Below, piece by piece: positions 51,909 through 61,140 of a DNA stretch of 64,000 bases (the stretch's first letter is position 1; every line of letters begins with the position of its first letter). The translations under genes and the position numbers were made by a program. Source of the stretch: Endomychus coccineus (taxonomy: Eukaryota; Arthropoda; Insecta; Coleoptera; Endomychidae); contig OY294070.1 in NCBI GenBank assembly GCA_958510875.1, forward strand, positions 558,001 through 622,000, in the 5' to 3' direction. Under the pieces are notes generated by a model. It worked only from the letters and a program-made list of their open reading frames with translations. It did not search any database and had not been told where the DNA came from.

Positions 51909-53033
51909 TTAGCAATTATAATCTGTTCTATCCTTTAATATTTGTAACTGTTTTTGGTATATGGAACAGTTATTATCTAAAGCATTATGTTTAACATCGT
52001 AATTAGTTTGAAATTTATTATTACTCTGAGTACAATTATTACATTTTAGAACTGGATCCGTACATTCACTTGTTGTGTGGGGGCCAGAACAAACTGAACA
52101 AACCAAACTTGTGTTATAACATTCTGTTGATTTGTGATTATATCCACAGCACTTTTGACATCTCACTATATGCATGTTATCGAAAATTGGGCACATGTTG
52201 AAGCCAATGCTGATTTTTTTCAATTTTAGCAATTTTCTGTAGGCTGAGCCATTGCACTCCATTACAGCATATTTAGCATCTCCTTTTCTTGTTTTGTTGC
52301 ACAGTTTAACTTCTATTGAATCTTCATCATTAAGAACTTCATTTTGATTTTTAATTGCACTTTGCAAATTTTGTGTCTCGAATTCTTTGTGTATGTTTGC
52401 TATCATCACACTCGGTTTTCGTAATTTTGTTTCTTCTAGATTGTAGTTGCTCCCTAGGGTTTTTGAAATTTCATTTTTCATTTTTTCATTTGCATTACGT
52501 GATTTGCATTTAATGATTACTGACCCATTCCTTCCATTTCGAATCATTTCAATGCCTACATTAATGTTGCTTGGATTAATGTTTCTTTCTAAATCTTGTT
52601 TTGTTTTGATAGAGTTTTGTTGTACTTTGGGTTTTATAATTAAGCAGGGAACAGTAGTTTTTGTTTCTGGTTTATTCACAGCTTCAGCATAGCTCATATA
52701 ATTATTTTGTACTACTTTACTTCTATTTTGTAATTCAGAATTTGTATGTTTAAAATCTTCTAATTGTTGCTGGAGTAACTCAATAATTTTATTTTTGCTT
52801 TCTATCAGGTTAGATTTGTCTTCTATAATCGTTTGTAGAAGTTTAAAGGTTTGAAATTTCGAACAATCTTCACAATAAAATTTCATAACTCTTTCTCTAA
52901 GTTGTAGTACTTTTACTTCTGAAGAAGTTATGTTTGCGCAAATTTTGCATATTAATTGTTTGCATCCATCACAAGGAAAAATTGGAGTTTCTTTGGAGTT
53001 ATTTTCATCACATTTAGAACAATTTTTATCCAT
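51909..53033 (-). CDS. LINE ORF1: gag-like nucleic-acid-binding protein, 374 aa
   Basis: This is the RNA-binding partner of the reverse transcriptase; such proteins package element RNA. The N-terminus (residues about 5-57) is a PHD-like zinc finger (CSKC, CDGC, CKIC, CEDC). Residues about 60-100 are charged and leucine-rich, likely a coiled coil. The C-terminal third holds zinc knuckles: CQKCCGYNHKSTEC, then CSVCSGPHTTSEC, then a third Cys cluster starting CNNC with a later His and Cys. The order of finger, coiled coil and knuckles is known for ORF1 proteins of CR1/Jockey-group LINEs. It lies 201 bp upstream of ORF2, so ORF2 is probably translated by reinitiation or a similar route (inference). 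The start at 53033 keeps the whole first finger. Confidence 0.88.
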   Translation of the reverse strand: MDKNCSKCDENNSKETPIFPCDGCKQLICKICANITSSEVKVLQLRERVMKFYCEDCSKFQTFKLLQTIIEDKSNLIESKNKIIELLQQQLEDFKHTNSELQNRSKVVQNNYMSYAEAVNKPETKTTVPCLIIKPKVQQNSIKTKQDLERNINPSNINVGIEMIRNGRNGSVIIKCKSRNANEKMKNEISKTLGSNYNLEETKLRKPSVMIANIHKEFETQNLQSAIKNQNEVLNDEDSIEVKLCNKTRKGDAKYAVMECNGSAYRKLLKLKKISIGFNMCPIFDNMHIVRCQKCCGYNHKSTECYNTSLVCSVCSGPHTTSECTDPVLKCNNCTQSNNKFQTNYDVKHNALDNNCSIYQKQLQILKDRTDYNC

Positions 53034-53940
53034 GATTAGTAATTTACTTTCCTATTTATCATTTTATAACATTTAATATAATGCTCCCAGCTGTGATATA
53101 AAAGATAATAGTTTTCTTTGCTGTGGTTTTTTATCACTTTTTATGTGAATAAGCAAGTAATGCAGGGAAACAGATGCTACTGCAAAAAACAGCTTCTCTT
53201 GTCGAAATAAATATTCAATTGAGTAATTATACAGTTTAATTACAGTTTTCACAGTAATTTTAGAAACCTTTTATTAGATCCTTACATCATTTTATAGAGC
53301 AATTTTCCAGTAATATGATGCGATCGATTAAAACAATAAACACTAACCTTTTTATCACTTGAAAACACTTTATTTGGAGAGAACGATATCTATCCACACA
53401 ACACCACGTCCTATTCAAATATATGTTTCTTAACATTAAAAGAAAACTGAACGAGTTATCATAATATGTACAAACTATAATAAATATAATCTATCGCACA
53501 TACGAAAAAAACCGTGAACATTAAACGTAAGGAGCAGAACTAATCAAGAGTTTTCATAGAAACTATTATGTAATACAAAGGAAAAATCACAACTTGGAAC
53601 AGGTATTAGACAAATAAATGAATTATTAATGGGAAATATTCGTAAATATTGGTACAAAAGTCGGCAAAATTTAATCATTTCCCTCCCATAAATAACTATT
53701 TTTTAATTTTATTTCAATGAATTTGAACAACTACTTGATAGTTTTTATTTGTAATTTAAACGTTTTTCCTTTTATAAAAAATGAGATCACAGTGAAAACA
53801 TTATTTTATTAAATTAATGAGAATAAAAGGAAAATATTCATTGGGTTATTTCAAAAGATTTCATTGAAAATATCTAATAATATATATAATAATGTTTTGG
53901 GAAAATGTTACTTTATAATAAATTATTAAATTAATTCGAA
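53034..53940. other. AT-rich spacer; includes unresolved 5' UTR of the LINE
   Basis: Part of this stretch must be the 5' UTR of the minus-strand LINE, but no boundary, promoter or target-site duplication can be seen. The rest holds no supported feature. Confidence 0.5.
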
Positions 53941-55285
53941 CTATGATTTTCGCAATTATTCCATTTTTCAACAGTCTTATGCTGATATACAAATCCTTAA
54001 TCAGATCTAAGCTGGACTACGGCTCATTAGTATATTCATCTGCAAAAAAATCGATTCTAAGAAGCCTGGATACCATCCACGATACAGCACTAAAAACTAC
54101 ATTCAAGAAGACACAACATATTCTCTGATCGCTTCAAAAACCTTTATGCTTCAAAACCAAAAACAGATCCTCCCTTCTATGAGAGAATCAACCGATACCT
54201 TGCAGAATACCAGCTAACTTTTCCCCAGATATTTTCCAACAATATCCCCACCCCACCTCCTTGAACAATCAACCTTCCTGAAATCAATACAAACCTACTA
54301 CAGTACAATAAAAATGATACCAACCCCTTCTAGTCATTCAAAAATTCAATGAAATAATGGAAAAACAGCAGGGATTTTACGAAGTATACACGGATGCGTC
54401 AAAGACCGAAGATGGCATAACAGCAGCTTTCATGACCCCAAATTACAGCACCGCTTATAAACTGAATAAGACCTGTAGCATATACCACGGAGAACTTCTG
54501 GCTATTCTTAAGGCATTGGAGTACATAAAAACCAAAAAGCAACAAAATATAATTATTATATCGGACTCCCTCGTGCACTTTCCAGCCTCTCCCAGGTATT
54601 TCATAAGAACCCAATCCTTCTCTCTATTAAGAACGTGCTATATAATCTGCAACTGCAACACAAAACCGTGAAGTTTATATGGATTCCATCGCACATCGGA
54701 ATAAAAGGCAATGAAGATGTAGACAAATTAGCGAGAGGGTCAATTGGTGATGATACGATCCCAACTATACAGGAAATTGTACACACTGACTATAAAAAGA
54801 CAGTTAAGGATTCTATCATCAGAGAATGGCAATCTCAGTGGAATAATTCTCAATCTAAATTATTTCAAGTGAAAAAAACATGTCACCCCATGGAAATCAA
54901 ACCCCGCCAGTAGGAAGCACCAAATCATTATCTCCAGATTAAGAATTGGACATACCCGAATAACACATAGTTACCTCCTTTCAAGAAGTAACCCACCAAC
55001 GTGTGAAGTATGCCAAAGTCAGCTCTCCGTCCAACACATCCTAGAAGAATGCCCAATGTACTATAACCAGCGACGCGTACACCACATTCCTCCATCAATT
55101 GAAGCAATACTGAACTCCAGATGTGATATGAAAAAACTAATAGCGTTTCAAACAGATATCAATATTACTAACGAAATATAATTATTGTAAATATTATTCA
55201 TTGTATATATGTATTCATTGTGTCATACATTTCTGTGTCTCTAATAACCTTAAGGGTTGATGAGACTACTATTTAAATAAAAAAA
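53940..55285 (+). mobile_element. RNase H-bearing LINE relic (I-type group), 3' half
   Basis: In order on the plus strand: an RT thumb block IYKSLIRSKLDYGSLVYSSA (53943-54128), an RNase H domain split over two frames (54357-54850), a C-terminal Cys-rich segment RLRIGHTRITHSYLL then CEVC with HILEECP (about 54939-55181), and a 3' end GGGTTGATGAGACTAC ending in an A-run at 55285. Catalytic reverse transcriptase and endonuclease parts are missing, so this is a 5'-truncated dead copy. It differs in clade from the LINE at 48.5-53.0 kb, which lacks RNase H. Confidence 0.8.
54357..54850 (+). pseudogene. LINE RNase H domain, frameshifted
   Basis: The first part (frame of 54357) carries YTDASKTEDG with the first catalytic Asp, YHGELLAILKAL with the Glu, and IIISDSL with the second Asp. 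The frame is then lost near 54580-54640. The C-terminal part continues in another frame as KFIWIPSHIGIKGNEDVDKL, which supplies the conserved His and last Asp. RNase H here would remove element RNA from the RNA-DNA hybrid. A deletion or insertion between the two halves has broken it. Confidence 0.8.
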
Positions 55286-55289
55286 TATA

Positions 55290-55640
55290 TATTCCGTGAT
55301 TGGTTTCGCTTCGAACATTAGCCTCGATCCATTATAAAATGCCATTTGGAAATATAATTAATAATAGATATTGCCTAATATCTTCATGAACTAGTTCTAT
55401 TGAAGACTACCGTTTGGTTGTATGTTGAAACCGTTGATAAAAGATTATAATGCGCTCAGAAATGGAAATTCCCAATTACAAGATAATAGAATGTCCATAA
55501 AGCTTTGTCCGGCAATGTATTCAATTTTGTTGAATAAAACCAGTATATTCATTCGTCATAAATAGTCTGTAAACATTTGTTTGAATGGAAAACCTAATCT
55601 AATATTGCAATCTGTACAGAATTTTATCGAATTATTGAGA
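55290..55640. other. Unassigned DNA between two transposon relics
   Basis: No motif recognised. It could be the degraded upstream part of the Penelope-like fragment that follows, but nothing seen proves it. Confidence 0.3.
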
Positions 55641-56070
55641 AAATGAGGGACATTGTTCTTTTGTGCAACCAGTTTATAGATGTGAGAACAAGCTGAAACA
55701 CCGTTTAGGCAACACCTTTGATAAAGTTTCCGATTTCGACAAATCCGGGATTTACAAAATCAATTGTGAGTCGGGTTCACAATGCTTTGTGGGTCAAACT
55801 AGAAGGAACATTTAGCCCATATAAAGAAAAATAATGGTGAAAAATCAAAGATAGCCGAACTTCCCTCACTTTTGATTGCAAACCAGCAACTAGTTTTCGG
55901 ACACTCCTGCAAATTGTAGAAGCAGAAAATATATTGGAAAATAGAATTGAAAGAGGAAAAACTTTTTTTAAGTCACACACATATGCAGACATCATGTTAA
56001 AAATAGTCTTGATGGATTCAAAAATGCAAAGAAAGGATATATATCTGAAATAAATTGTTTGGGCCAATGA
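55640..56070 (+). pseudogene. Penelope-like element relic, GIY-YIG endonuclease region
   Basis: The plus strand reads FVQPVYRCENKLKHRLGNTF, then DKSGIYKINC and CFVGQTRRN before a stop at about 55818. SGIYKIxC followed by VGQTRRN is the start of the GIY-YIG nuclease of Penelope-like retroelements, with the usual KLKxxLGNTxDK lead-in. A later block starting FDCKP, in another frame, may be the rest of the domain. Reverse transcriptase is not visible upstream. The copy is dead. Confidence 0.7.
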
Positions 56071-56085
56071 AAATACTTTACCCCT

Positions 56086-56103
56086 TACACTATATACTAC
56101 GTG
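56086..56103. repeat. Short shared motif TTACACTATATACTACGT, copy 1
   Basis: An 18-base word that occurs again at about 59106-59123. It lies just beyond the Penelope-like fragment here and just before the Penelope-like fragment there, so it may be a shared flank or element end. Confidence 0.5.
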
Positions 56104-56181
56104 AAGTAAGGAGAGTATGAAGAGATAATTTTGATTTTCTTGTTGCGGGACAGTCTCCCATTTCTTTTATAAATAGCTATT

Positions 56182-56301
56182 TGTGTATTAAGAGCGCAAA
56201 GTGATATATTGTCGCTCGACAAAGAGAGTTACCGCGCGACGCAAAGCGGAGCGCGGTAATCTTTGGAGAGCGACAATGACACTTTGTGCTCGAAATACAC
56301 A
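56182..56301. repeat. 120-bp CpG-rich foldback (imperfect palindrome)
   Basis: The arms read inward from TGTGTATT on the left and AATACACA on the right. They pair through GAGCGCAAAGTG with CACTTTGTGCTC, TTGTCGCTC with GAGCGACAA, and TTACCGCGC with GCGCGGTAA, around a loop of about 12 bases. About 50 bases of each arm are involved with few mismatches. The inside is strikingly rich in CG for this AT-rich region. It lies 6 bases from the left inverted repeat of the recombinase unit. Confidence 0.8.
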
Positions 56302-56307
56302 CAAGAT

Positions 56308-56322
56308 TTTTTCTACAAACGC
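56308..56322 (+). repeat. Left terminal inverted repeat of the recombinase unit
   Basis: TTTTTCTACAAACGC, a perfect inverse match to 57767-57781. Chance agreement of 15 bases at both borders of one gene is unlikely. Confidence 0.6.
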
Positions 56323-56357
56323 AGTTTTCAGAAAAAAAAAGAAAAAACACCAGATGC

Positions 56358-56363
56358 TTTATT
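56358..56363 (-). promoter_or_regulatory. Polyadenylation signal of the recombinase gene
   Basis: AATAAA on the minus strand about 40 bases after the stop codon, the usual place for 3'-end formation. Confidence 0.5.
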
Positions 56364-56401
56364 CAACAAAAGTACATCAAGTACAGTTTATAAATTCCTG
56401 A

Positions 56402-57631
56402 TTAATGTTGATTTAATTTATCATTGACTTTACTAACATTGAATGTACAATTGTGACACTCTTTAATTATTATTCCTGAACCTGATGGACGATCAGTAGA
56501 TTTATCTAACATTAATTCCCCCGAATATTGGAAATCTACAGAACGAGATGTAGATGGTCTTGAGAATATTCTCTTGGTAGTTTCAATCTTATTGTTGATT
56601 GAATCATCTATGTAGCCTTCTGCTACATTGTTACTTTTCCATCCACCATGTTTTTTCAGTTGTATTAGGTCACCTCCACCATTCACCAATAAAGTAGCAG
56701 AGGTTCGTCGGAGACAGTGTCCAGTATATAAATTATGCTCGGGCAATTTCAAATATTCAGCAATGTCACTGGGAGTCTTGCCGATTGTATTCATACCCAC
56801 AACTTGTTTCATACATCTACCTTTTTCATAACGTAAAAATAGACGTTGGACAGTATTGTTATTCAGACAATGTTTTCTGAGTGCAATATATTTTTTACAA
56901 ATTGAAAGATAATCAACTGAATTCTCTTCATTATGACCAACAATCGTAAAAACACGGCTTATTCTCGTTTTTGAATCGGGAATTCGGACTATTAAAATAG
57001 AATCCTTATCTTCTATGTCACCAATCTCCATTTTGACCAACTCATCGCGCCTGCAGGCACCAGCAATACCCATAATTAGAATAACCTATAAAAAAAACTG
57101 CAATTAATAGCTATTCCAAATGTCTATGCTAACCAAATTGCACTAAATTCAAAAAAATACTAACCGCTTCTCAAACTACCAAGAGCATGAAATATTAAAA
57201 TTTACCTTTTTTAGTAGATATTCTTCATCGGGCGCTTCTTGTAAAAATTTGTGAATATCTTCAGTGGTGAATGTTTTGGATTTTTTCGCTTTATATCCAA
57301 CAGACTGTTTCTTCAGAAATGCGATAAGTTTAGGATACTTATTGATTTCGATGTTATTTTTAACATTCAAGCATGTCCGTATCATCGAATACGTAGACCA
57401 AAGAGTTGATGACTTACAAATCAATGATTTTTCTCCAAAATAAGCCAGTAATACGTTTTCTGAATACTTATTCACCTTCTTCGACTGGCACCACGTCATG
57501 AATTTACCGTATTGTTATTCATATTTCTTCCTTGATTTCTCTGGTAGGAGATTCAAAGTAACAATTTTTGCACTTTCTGCTACATCAGGAGGAGTGTTTG
57601 ATAATTCACTGTCACTATCATCAATCATCAT
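56402..57631 (-). pseudogene. Tyrosine recombinase, two exons, one internal stop
   Basis: Exon 1 is 57631-57206 and exon 2 is 57085-56402. The intron of 120 bp (57205-57086) starts GTAAAT and ends TATAG and is in phase 0, joining EEYLLKK to VILIMGIAGACRR. The protein would be about 369 aa. The start is the ATG at 57631, followed by an acidic MMIDDSDSE. Residues about 30-140 form the core-binding part; the rest is the catalytic domain with Arg154 (GACRRDEL), Lys181 (PDSKTR), HCLR at 265-268, HGGW at 288-291 and the nucleophile Tyr300 (GYIDDS), so the full R-K-HxxR-H/W-Y set is present. The enzyme family cuts and rejoins DNA through a 3'-phosphotyrosine link. The only defect seen is a TAA at codon 39 (57517-57515), so this copy is probably inactive unless translation starts at Met45 (57499). 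It resembles stand-alone Crypton-type recombinases of invertebrates. Confidence 0.75.
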
Positions 57632-57766
57632 GCAGAAATACGTTGGAGAAGCGAGCGTTTTCGAAATATTTCCGCTTTAGAGCGCAAATGCTGTCACAAA
57701 ATGACATTTCACGGAAAACGTCAACTTTGCGTTGAAATCTGAAAGCGTCAAAGGCTACTTTGTTAA

Positions 57767-57781
57767 GCGTTTGTAGAAAAA
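57767..57781 (-). repeat. Right terminal inverted repeat of the recombinase unit
   Basis: GCGTTTGTAGAAAAA, the inverse of 56308-56322. Confidence 0.6.
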
Positions 57782-58480
57782 TAACTTTATGGAGTGATTA
57801 ACGACATTCGTACGCTATTTTGCCGGAAAGATAGACGAGTAATAATTATAACTTCCTGTAGCTGGTTGGAATAAATAGATCATGAAATAACTTTTCTAAT
57901 ATTTTCTTGGCTTGCACCCTTACAACTAAAAACTTCTCAAGAAGTTCTCTTTTAGGCAATTTGTTTCAAGAAAGATGTGACTAAATTTTATTAGTGCGCT
58001 TGTTTGCCTAGAATATTTATACAAGACTCGTGTTTAAACAAAAGATATAACTTTATAATTGCTGCTAAAAGACTAAGCTTTCAAATTAAACTTCCAAAAG
58101 CTCTGATACTAAGAAATAAACAACTAAAACTTTTAATTGCTTTCTGTTAAGACGTATATAGTGTAATTCGAATGGGTAATTATTATCGTACTAATGTAAG
58201 TCATTGTAATCCATTTTCAATTCAATTTTCAACGTTGAATCAAACAATGACGGGTGTTTAGTCAATTATTGGAACAATAAATTAGTTGGAAGTTCACAAA
58301 TATATAAAATCAATATCAGCATACCACCGAAGTTTGGAATAATAATTTACTGGCTTCGTACGGGGCAACATTATCAGAACAAAAACTAAATGGTATGAGT
58401 CATTTATTCAGATCTGGTTTTGCTTCTAGTTATTATAATTCAAGTATCAGTATACACTGTTTTTTCTAATATTTATGTAC
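57782..58480. other. Unassigned AT-rich DNA
   Basis: No gene or repeat recognised. Confidence 0.4.
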
Positions 58481-58483
58481 GAT

Positions 58484-58740
58484 TAATCTGGTTGCGGCGT
58501 GGAAGAAGAAACATCCATGCATGTGCAGTATTCTCAACAGCAGGCTACTGAAATTCATCGAATACATAGGACTGATTAGGGATAGGAACATGTGAGGGTA
58601 CAATAGGCCATAGTGCAATGGGGCTTCCTCTGAAGGAAGGAGAACCAACTTTACGTGGGAGGGATTTCAATCGGTAAGAATCCGGCACACCCGGGGGCAC
58701 GGGCACCCGAGGCATCTATGCAAGATTTCCTCTATTCGTT
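58484..58740 (+). pseudogene. LINE ORF2 C-terminal relic with 3' region
   Basis: The plus strand reads CGVEEETSMHV, matching the Cys/His segment after RNase H in insect LINEs (CGEEEETxxHLLCxCP), then in another frame LNSRLLKFIEYIGLI. The following GTGAGGGTACAATAGGCC and AGTG resembles the minus-strand sequence at about 60680-60720, where the same protein ending occurs, so both come from one LINE family. The 3' portion up to about 58720 is GC-rich (CACCCGGGGGCACGGG). Confidence 0.6.
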
Positions 58741-58997
58741 AGTAGTGACTTTTGAATGTTCTGCTTGAGATTGTTTGAAGCCGGAGGTTTGAAATGATTT
58801 GAACTCTTCAATGATAAAATTGACAGAGCGTTAGTCCCCGATGTGTTGTTCCTTTTGAGTTCAATTTGTGTTTACATTGACATCTCTAGAACATCGTAAA
58901 AAGGTGTGTGACCTCTCCCCTTTCTAACTTTATTGTCAAGCTCGATACTTGAAGAAATTCCAATACCAGACTTAATTTTTCTATCGAAAAATTCGAG
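58740..58997. other. Unassigned DNA
   Basis: No supported feature. Confidence 0.35.
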
Positions 58998-59013
58998 CAC
59001 ACACACACACACA
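58998..59013. repeat. (CA)n microsatellite
   Basis: Eight CA dinucleotides. Confidence 0.9.
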
Positions 59014-59105
59014 TACGTCACGTATATCGAATAGGAAATGCTCCAATCGGCATACCTACATCCGAAATTTGACGAAAAAAAATTACCCTGATTACAATAC
59101 TTCCT

Positions 59106-59132
59106 TTACACTATATACTACGTATAGTGATA
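59106..59132. repeat. Short shared motif, copy 2, with 7-bp inverted arms
   Basis: The word TTACACTATATACTACGT recurs from 56086. Here it is followed by ATAGTG so that CACTATA and TATAGTG form inverted arms round TACTACG. Confidence 0.5.
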
Positions 59133-59139
59133 GATAACT

Positions 59140-59790
59140 CAATGGCCTTTCTCACCACCATCCTGCCCAAAAGCAATCTGTCATAAACACAGAGCTGTCA
59201 ACTTATCTCAACCCCAATCCTAGAAATCAGAATTAAAACATCTTTCTTCTGTCTTATTAGCAAAGAATCTCTTCCATTATAACATTCAAAAAGTCATAAA
59301 GAAATACACTTCGCCTAAATATTCGAATCAACCTAGCCACAAGCCCCGCCTGCTTTATTCACTGCCTATCTTCCCTATCTTCCATATATTGAATATATAA
59401 CAGATCGAATTTCCAAAATCCTCAAGAAATATAACATTCCTACTCGGTTTTCCACACTATGTCTTCCTCCTCTTTACTTAGAAGGTGTTTATAGCGTTCC
59501 CTGTTATTGCGGTACAGTTTACATTGGTGAAACAGGTCATACAGTAGCTGTTCGTGTGAAAGAGCATGAGCGCTATACAAGGTTTCATGACACCAGTATA
59601 TCTGCATTTCGGAACACAAATTTGACACTAATCATCAAATCTTTTTCGAAAATACTAAGATCCTAGCCCGAGCCTCAATCTTCTATCAGCGAAAAATGTT
59701 TGAAGCTATAGAAATCCTAAAACATCCAAATAATCTAAATCGTGACTCCACTTCCCAACGCTTGGAAACCCATCCTCGAAAATTCCACTT
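59140..59790 (+). pseudogene. Penelope-like element relic, RT C-terminus and GIY-YIG endonuclease
   Basis: In the plus strand, LPYIEYITDRISKILKKYNI (about 59379-59438) is the block found between reverse transcriptase and endonuclease in Penelope-like elements. Next come LEGVYSVPCYCGTVYIGETG (from 59478) and RVKEHERY, the GIY-YIG core with its catalytic Arg region. A frameshift then leads to NHQIFFENTKILARAS and EAIEILKHPNNLNRDS, the conserved C-terminal block. Several stops upstream and the frameshift show it is dead. The retained order of blocks makes this the clearest Penelope relic here and a different lineage from the one at 55.7 kb (VYIGET against CFVGQT). Confidence 0.85.
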
Positions 59791-60655
59791 CGCACATGAT
59801 CACACAACGGCAGGATCAGGGACCAGAACGGAGTTAACCACCGGAGTAAAGGCAGTGAACTGTGTAGCGTGAAGGATTTTTTCCTACAATAAATACGGCT
59901 ACAGAAGCCAGTAGGATGAGTTTCAGTTTAAGCCTCAAGCATGTCCTGAAGATACCACCTGCAATGGTTGGCGATATGTCGGCATCAAGTAATGCTATCG
60001 TGACGCGGAATTCATCCGGAAGCAAACATTTTTCACCTTTAGTGAGGGATGTAGCAAGTACTACAGACCATGATTCTATTGGTTTTATTTGTAATATATT
60101 CGCACGAATTTGGATTTTCGAATGCAATGCTAGGATCGTATAACTACTTTTCTCATGATACACGTAAAGTGCTCGTCGGTTAAGTTGAAAGTTTGATCAA
60201 ACCGAGAGAATATAATCTGATATTCTTACTGGGGAAGGTCATAATGCCGTAACTGGTACAGAGAGATCGTTTCATATGTTAATGAAATTTGGGGATATAC
60301 GAAAAGTTCTATGTACATCTCCGGGTCTTTGTGGTTCGTAAATTAAATAAAAGTGCCTAGCTATGCATGCGAACTTTTCACTTTAACCGTTAAATTTCCT
60401 TCTCTTCTTCTCTCTTTCTCTCTGCCAAACTAATTGAGTTGAAACATTAACTTGATCGTATTATGATGGCATAGATTTGAGAACGTTATGTTAGTTACAT
60501 TGTTAGTTATTACAAGACTTCCTTTCTCTAAGCTTATCAGAATAGACTAAGTTGTCGCTGTCATTCTTACATCAGTCTTGAATCGAACATCCATCAAATA
60601 TCGATATATAGGGGTGTAGAAAAAAGCAGGTCATCTTTTAAAATGCGTATTTTTA
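59790..60655. other. Unassigned DNA
   Basis: No gene supported. Opposed frames at 59834-60163 and 59916-60143 overlap and share no motif with known proteins. A pyrimidine-rich stretch lies at 60398-60424. Confidence 0.4.
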
Positions 60656-60790
60656 ACTCTAAAATTTGAAGGTTCAGCCTAAGAGGGAGTCTCACTGTGT
60701 GTCCTATTATGCTCTCACATATTGCTATTTCATCATCAGTCCGGTGTATTTTATGAAATTCAGTAGCCTCATGTAGGAGATACTTATAAT
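60655..60790 (-). pseudogene. LINE ORF2 C-terminal relic
   Basis: The minus strand reads RLLNFIKYTGLMM (about 60733-60770), the same ending as RLLKFIEYIGLI at 58.55 kb. It is followed by a 3' stretch GTGAGAGCATAATAGGAC and CAGTGAGAC that matches the 58.6-kb copy. Only the end of the element survives. Confidence 0.5.
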
Positions 60791-61017
60791 TTCCTCGGGT
60801 GTAATTTTTTTGTCTTTACTACTCCAGCACCTGTTTTTTGTCGGTCTTGGTACCTTCGGTAAGCCATACAGAATCCCCTGGTATCATATGAGGATTGTCC
60901 CCAGTGTTCTCTCACCCAATATTCCAGGTGATCCAAGCAATCCAAGAATGCTTCGGTTTTTTTGACGTGACAACGTCTTATAATTCGATGGAGCCGGCTG
61001 CAAGCACGAAAAAACAT
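60784..61017 (-). other. Unrecognised 77-codon open frame next to LINE relic
   Basis: The frame encodes a basic, Trp- and His-containing peptide (RIIRRCHVKK, EYWVREHWGQSS, GFCMAYRRYQDRQ). I do not recognise it. It lies directly upstream, in the same orientation, of the LINE ending at 60.7 kb and may be part of that element, or a decayed exon. It has no clear splice sites. Confidence 0.25.
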
Positions 61018-61019
61018 AA

Positions 61020-61140
61020 CTCATGCGGCGTTACCTCGCTCTGAGGCGTTCCATTAATCGGCCTCCGCGTTCGGCAGCGTTCGACATCTGTCTCTCTCCT
61101 ACTTGAGTGAGCGATGCGTCCGCGTGGACAGCTGCTATAC
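61020..61140. promoter_or_regulatory. CpG-dense patch, possible promoter or 5' UTR
   Basis: About 14 CG dinucleotides fall within 120 bases (for example CCTCCGCGTTCGGCAGCG), against a very CG-poor surround. Downstream on the plus strand a GATAAAGGTAATG at about 61230-61242 could serve as a 5' splice site. No coding exon is visible in the following 1 kb, so a promoter with a non-coding first exon, or a transposon 5' end, are both only possibilities. Confidence 0.2.

Larger units (their letters stand above)
48476..53033 (-). mobile_element. Apparently intact LINE, CR1/Jockey group, two ORFs
   Basis: The element reads on the minus strand: ORF1 (53033-51909), a 201-bp gap, ORF2 (51707-48750), and a 3' UTR of about 250 bp with an AATAAA at about 48510. 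It ends in a tail of six ATCT repeats at 48476-48501. Short tandem-repeat tails in place of poly(A) are typical of CR1-type and some I-type LINEs. Both ORFs are open over their full expected length, so the copy is either recent or still active. It has no RNase H domain. The 5' end upstream of 53033 could not be fixed and I found no clear target-site duplication. Confidence 0.85.
56308..57781 (-). mobile_element. Tyrosine-recombinase element, 1474 bp, with 15-bp inverted repeats
   Basis: Perfect 15-bp inverted repeats enclose a single minus-strand gene (57631-56402) with its own AATAAA at about 56363-56358. Nothing else is encoded. Eukaryotic tyrosine-recombinase transposons without reverse transcriptase are known as Cryptons; classical Cryptons lack terminal inverted repeats, so either this is a different arrangement or the repeats have another origin. 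No target-site duplication was found next to the repeats. Confidence 0.5.

Noticed and set aside
55295..55335. Minus-strand GGATCGAGGCTAATG with AGCGAAACC as a ribozyme near the Penelope relic
   Set aside because: The core is poorly matched and stem II is weak. It could be a decayed copy but cannot be supported.
59834..60163. 109-codon minus frame and overlapping 75-codon plus frame
   Set aside because: They overlap each other antisense and show no known motif.
60404..60600. Possible LTR (pyrimidine-rich tract with repeated GTTAGTTA words)
   Set aside because: No second copy, no primer-binding site, no polypurine tract and no integrase or protease sequence nearby.
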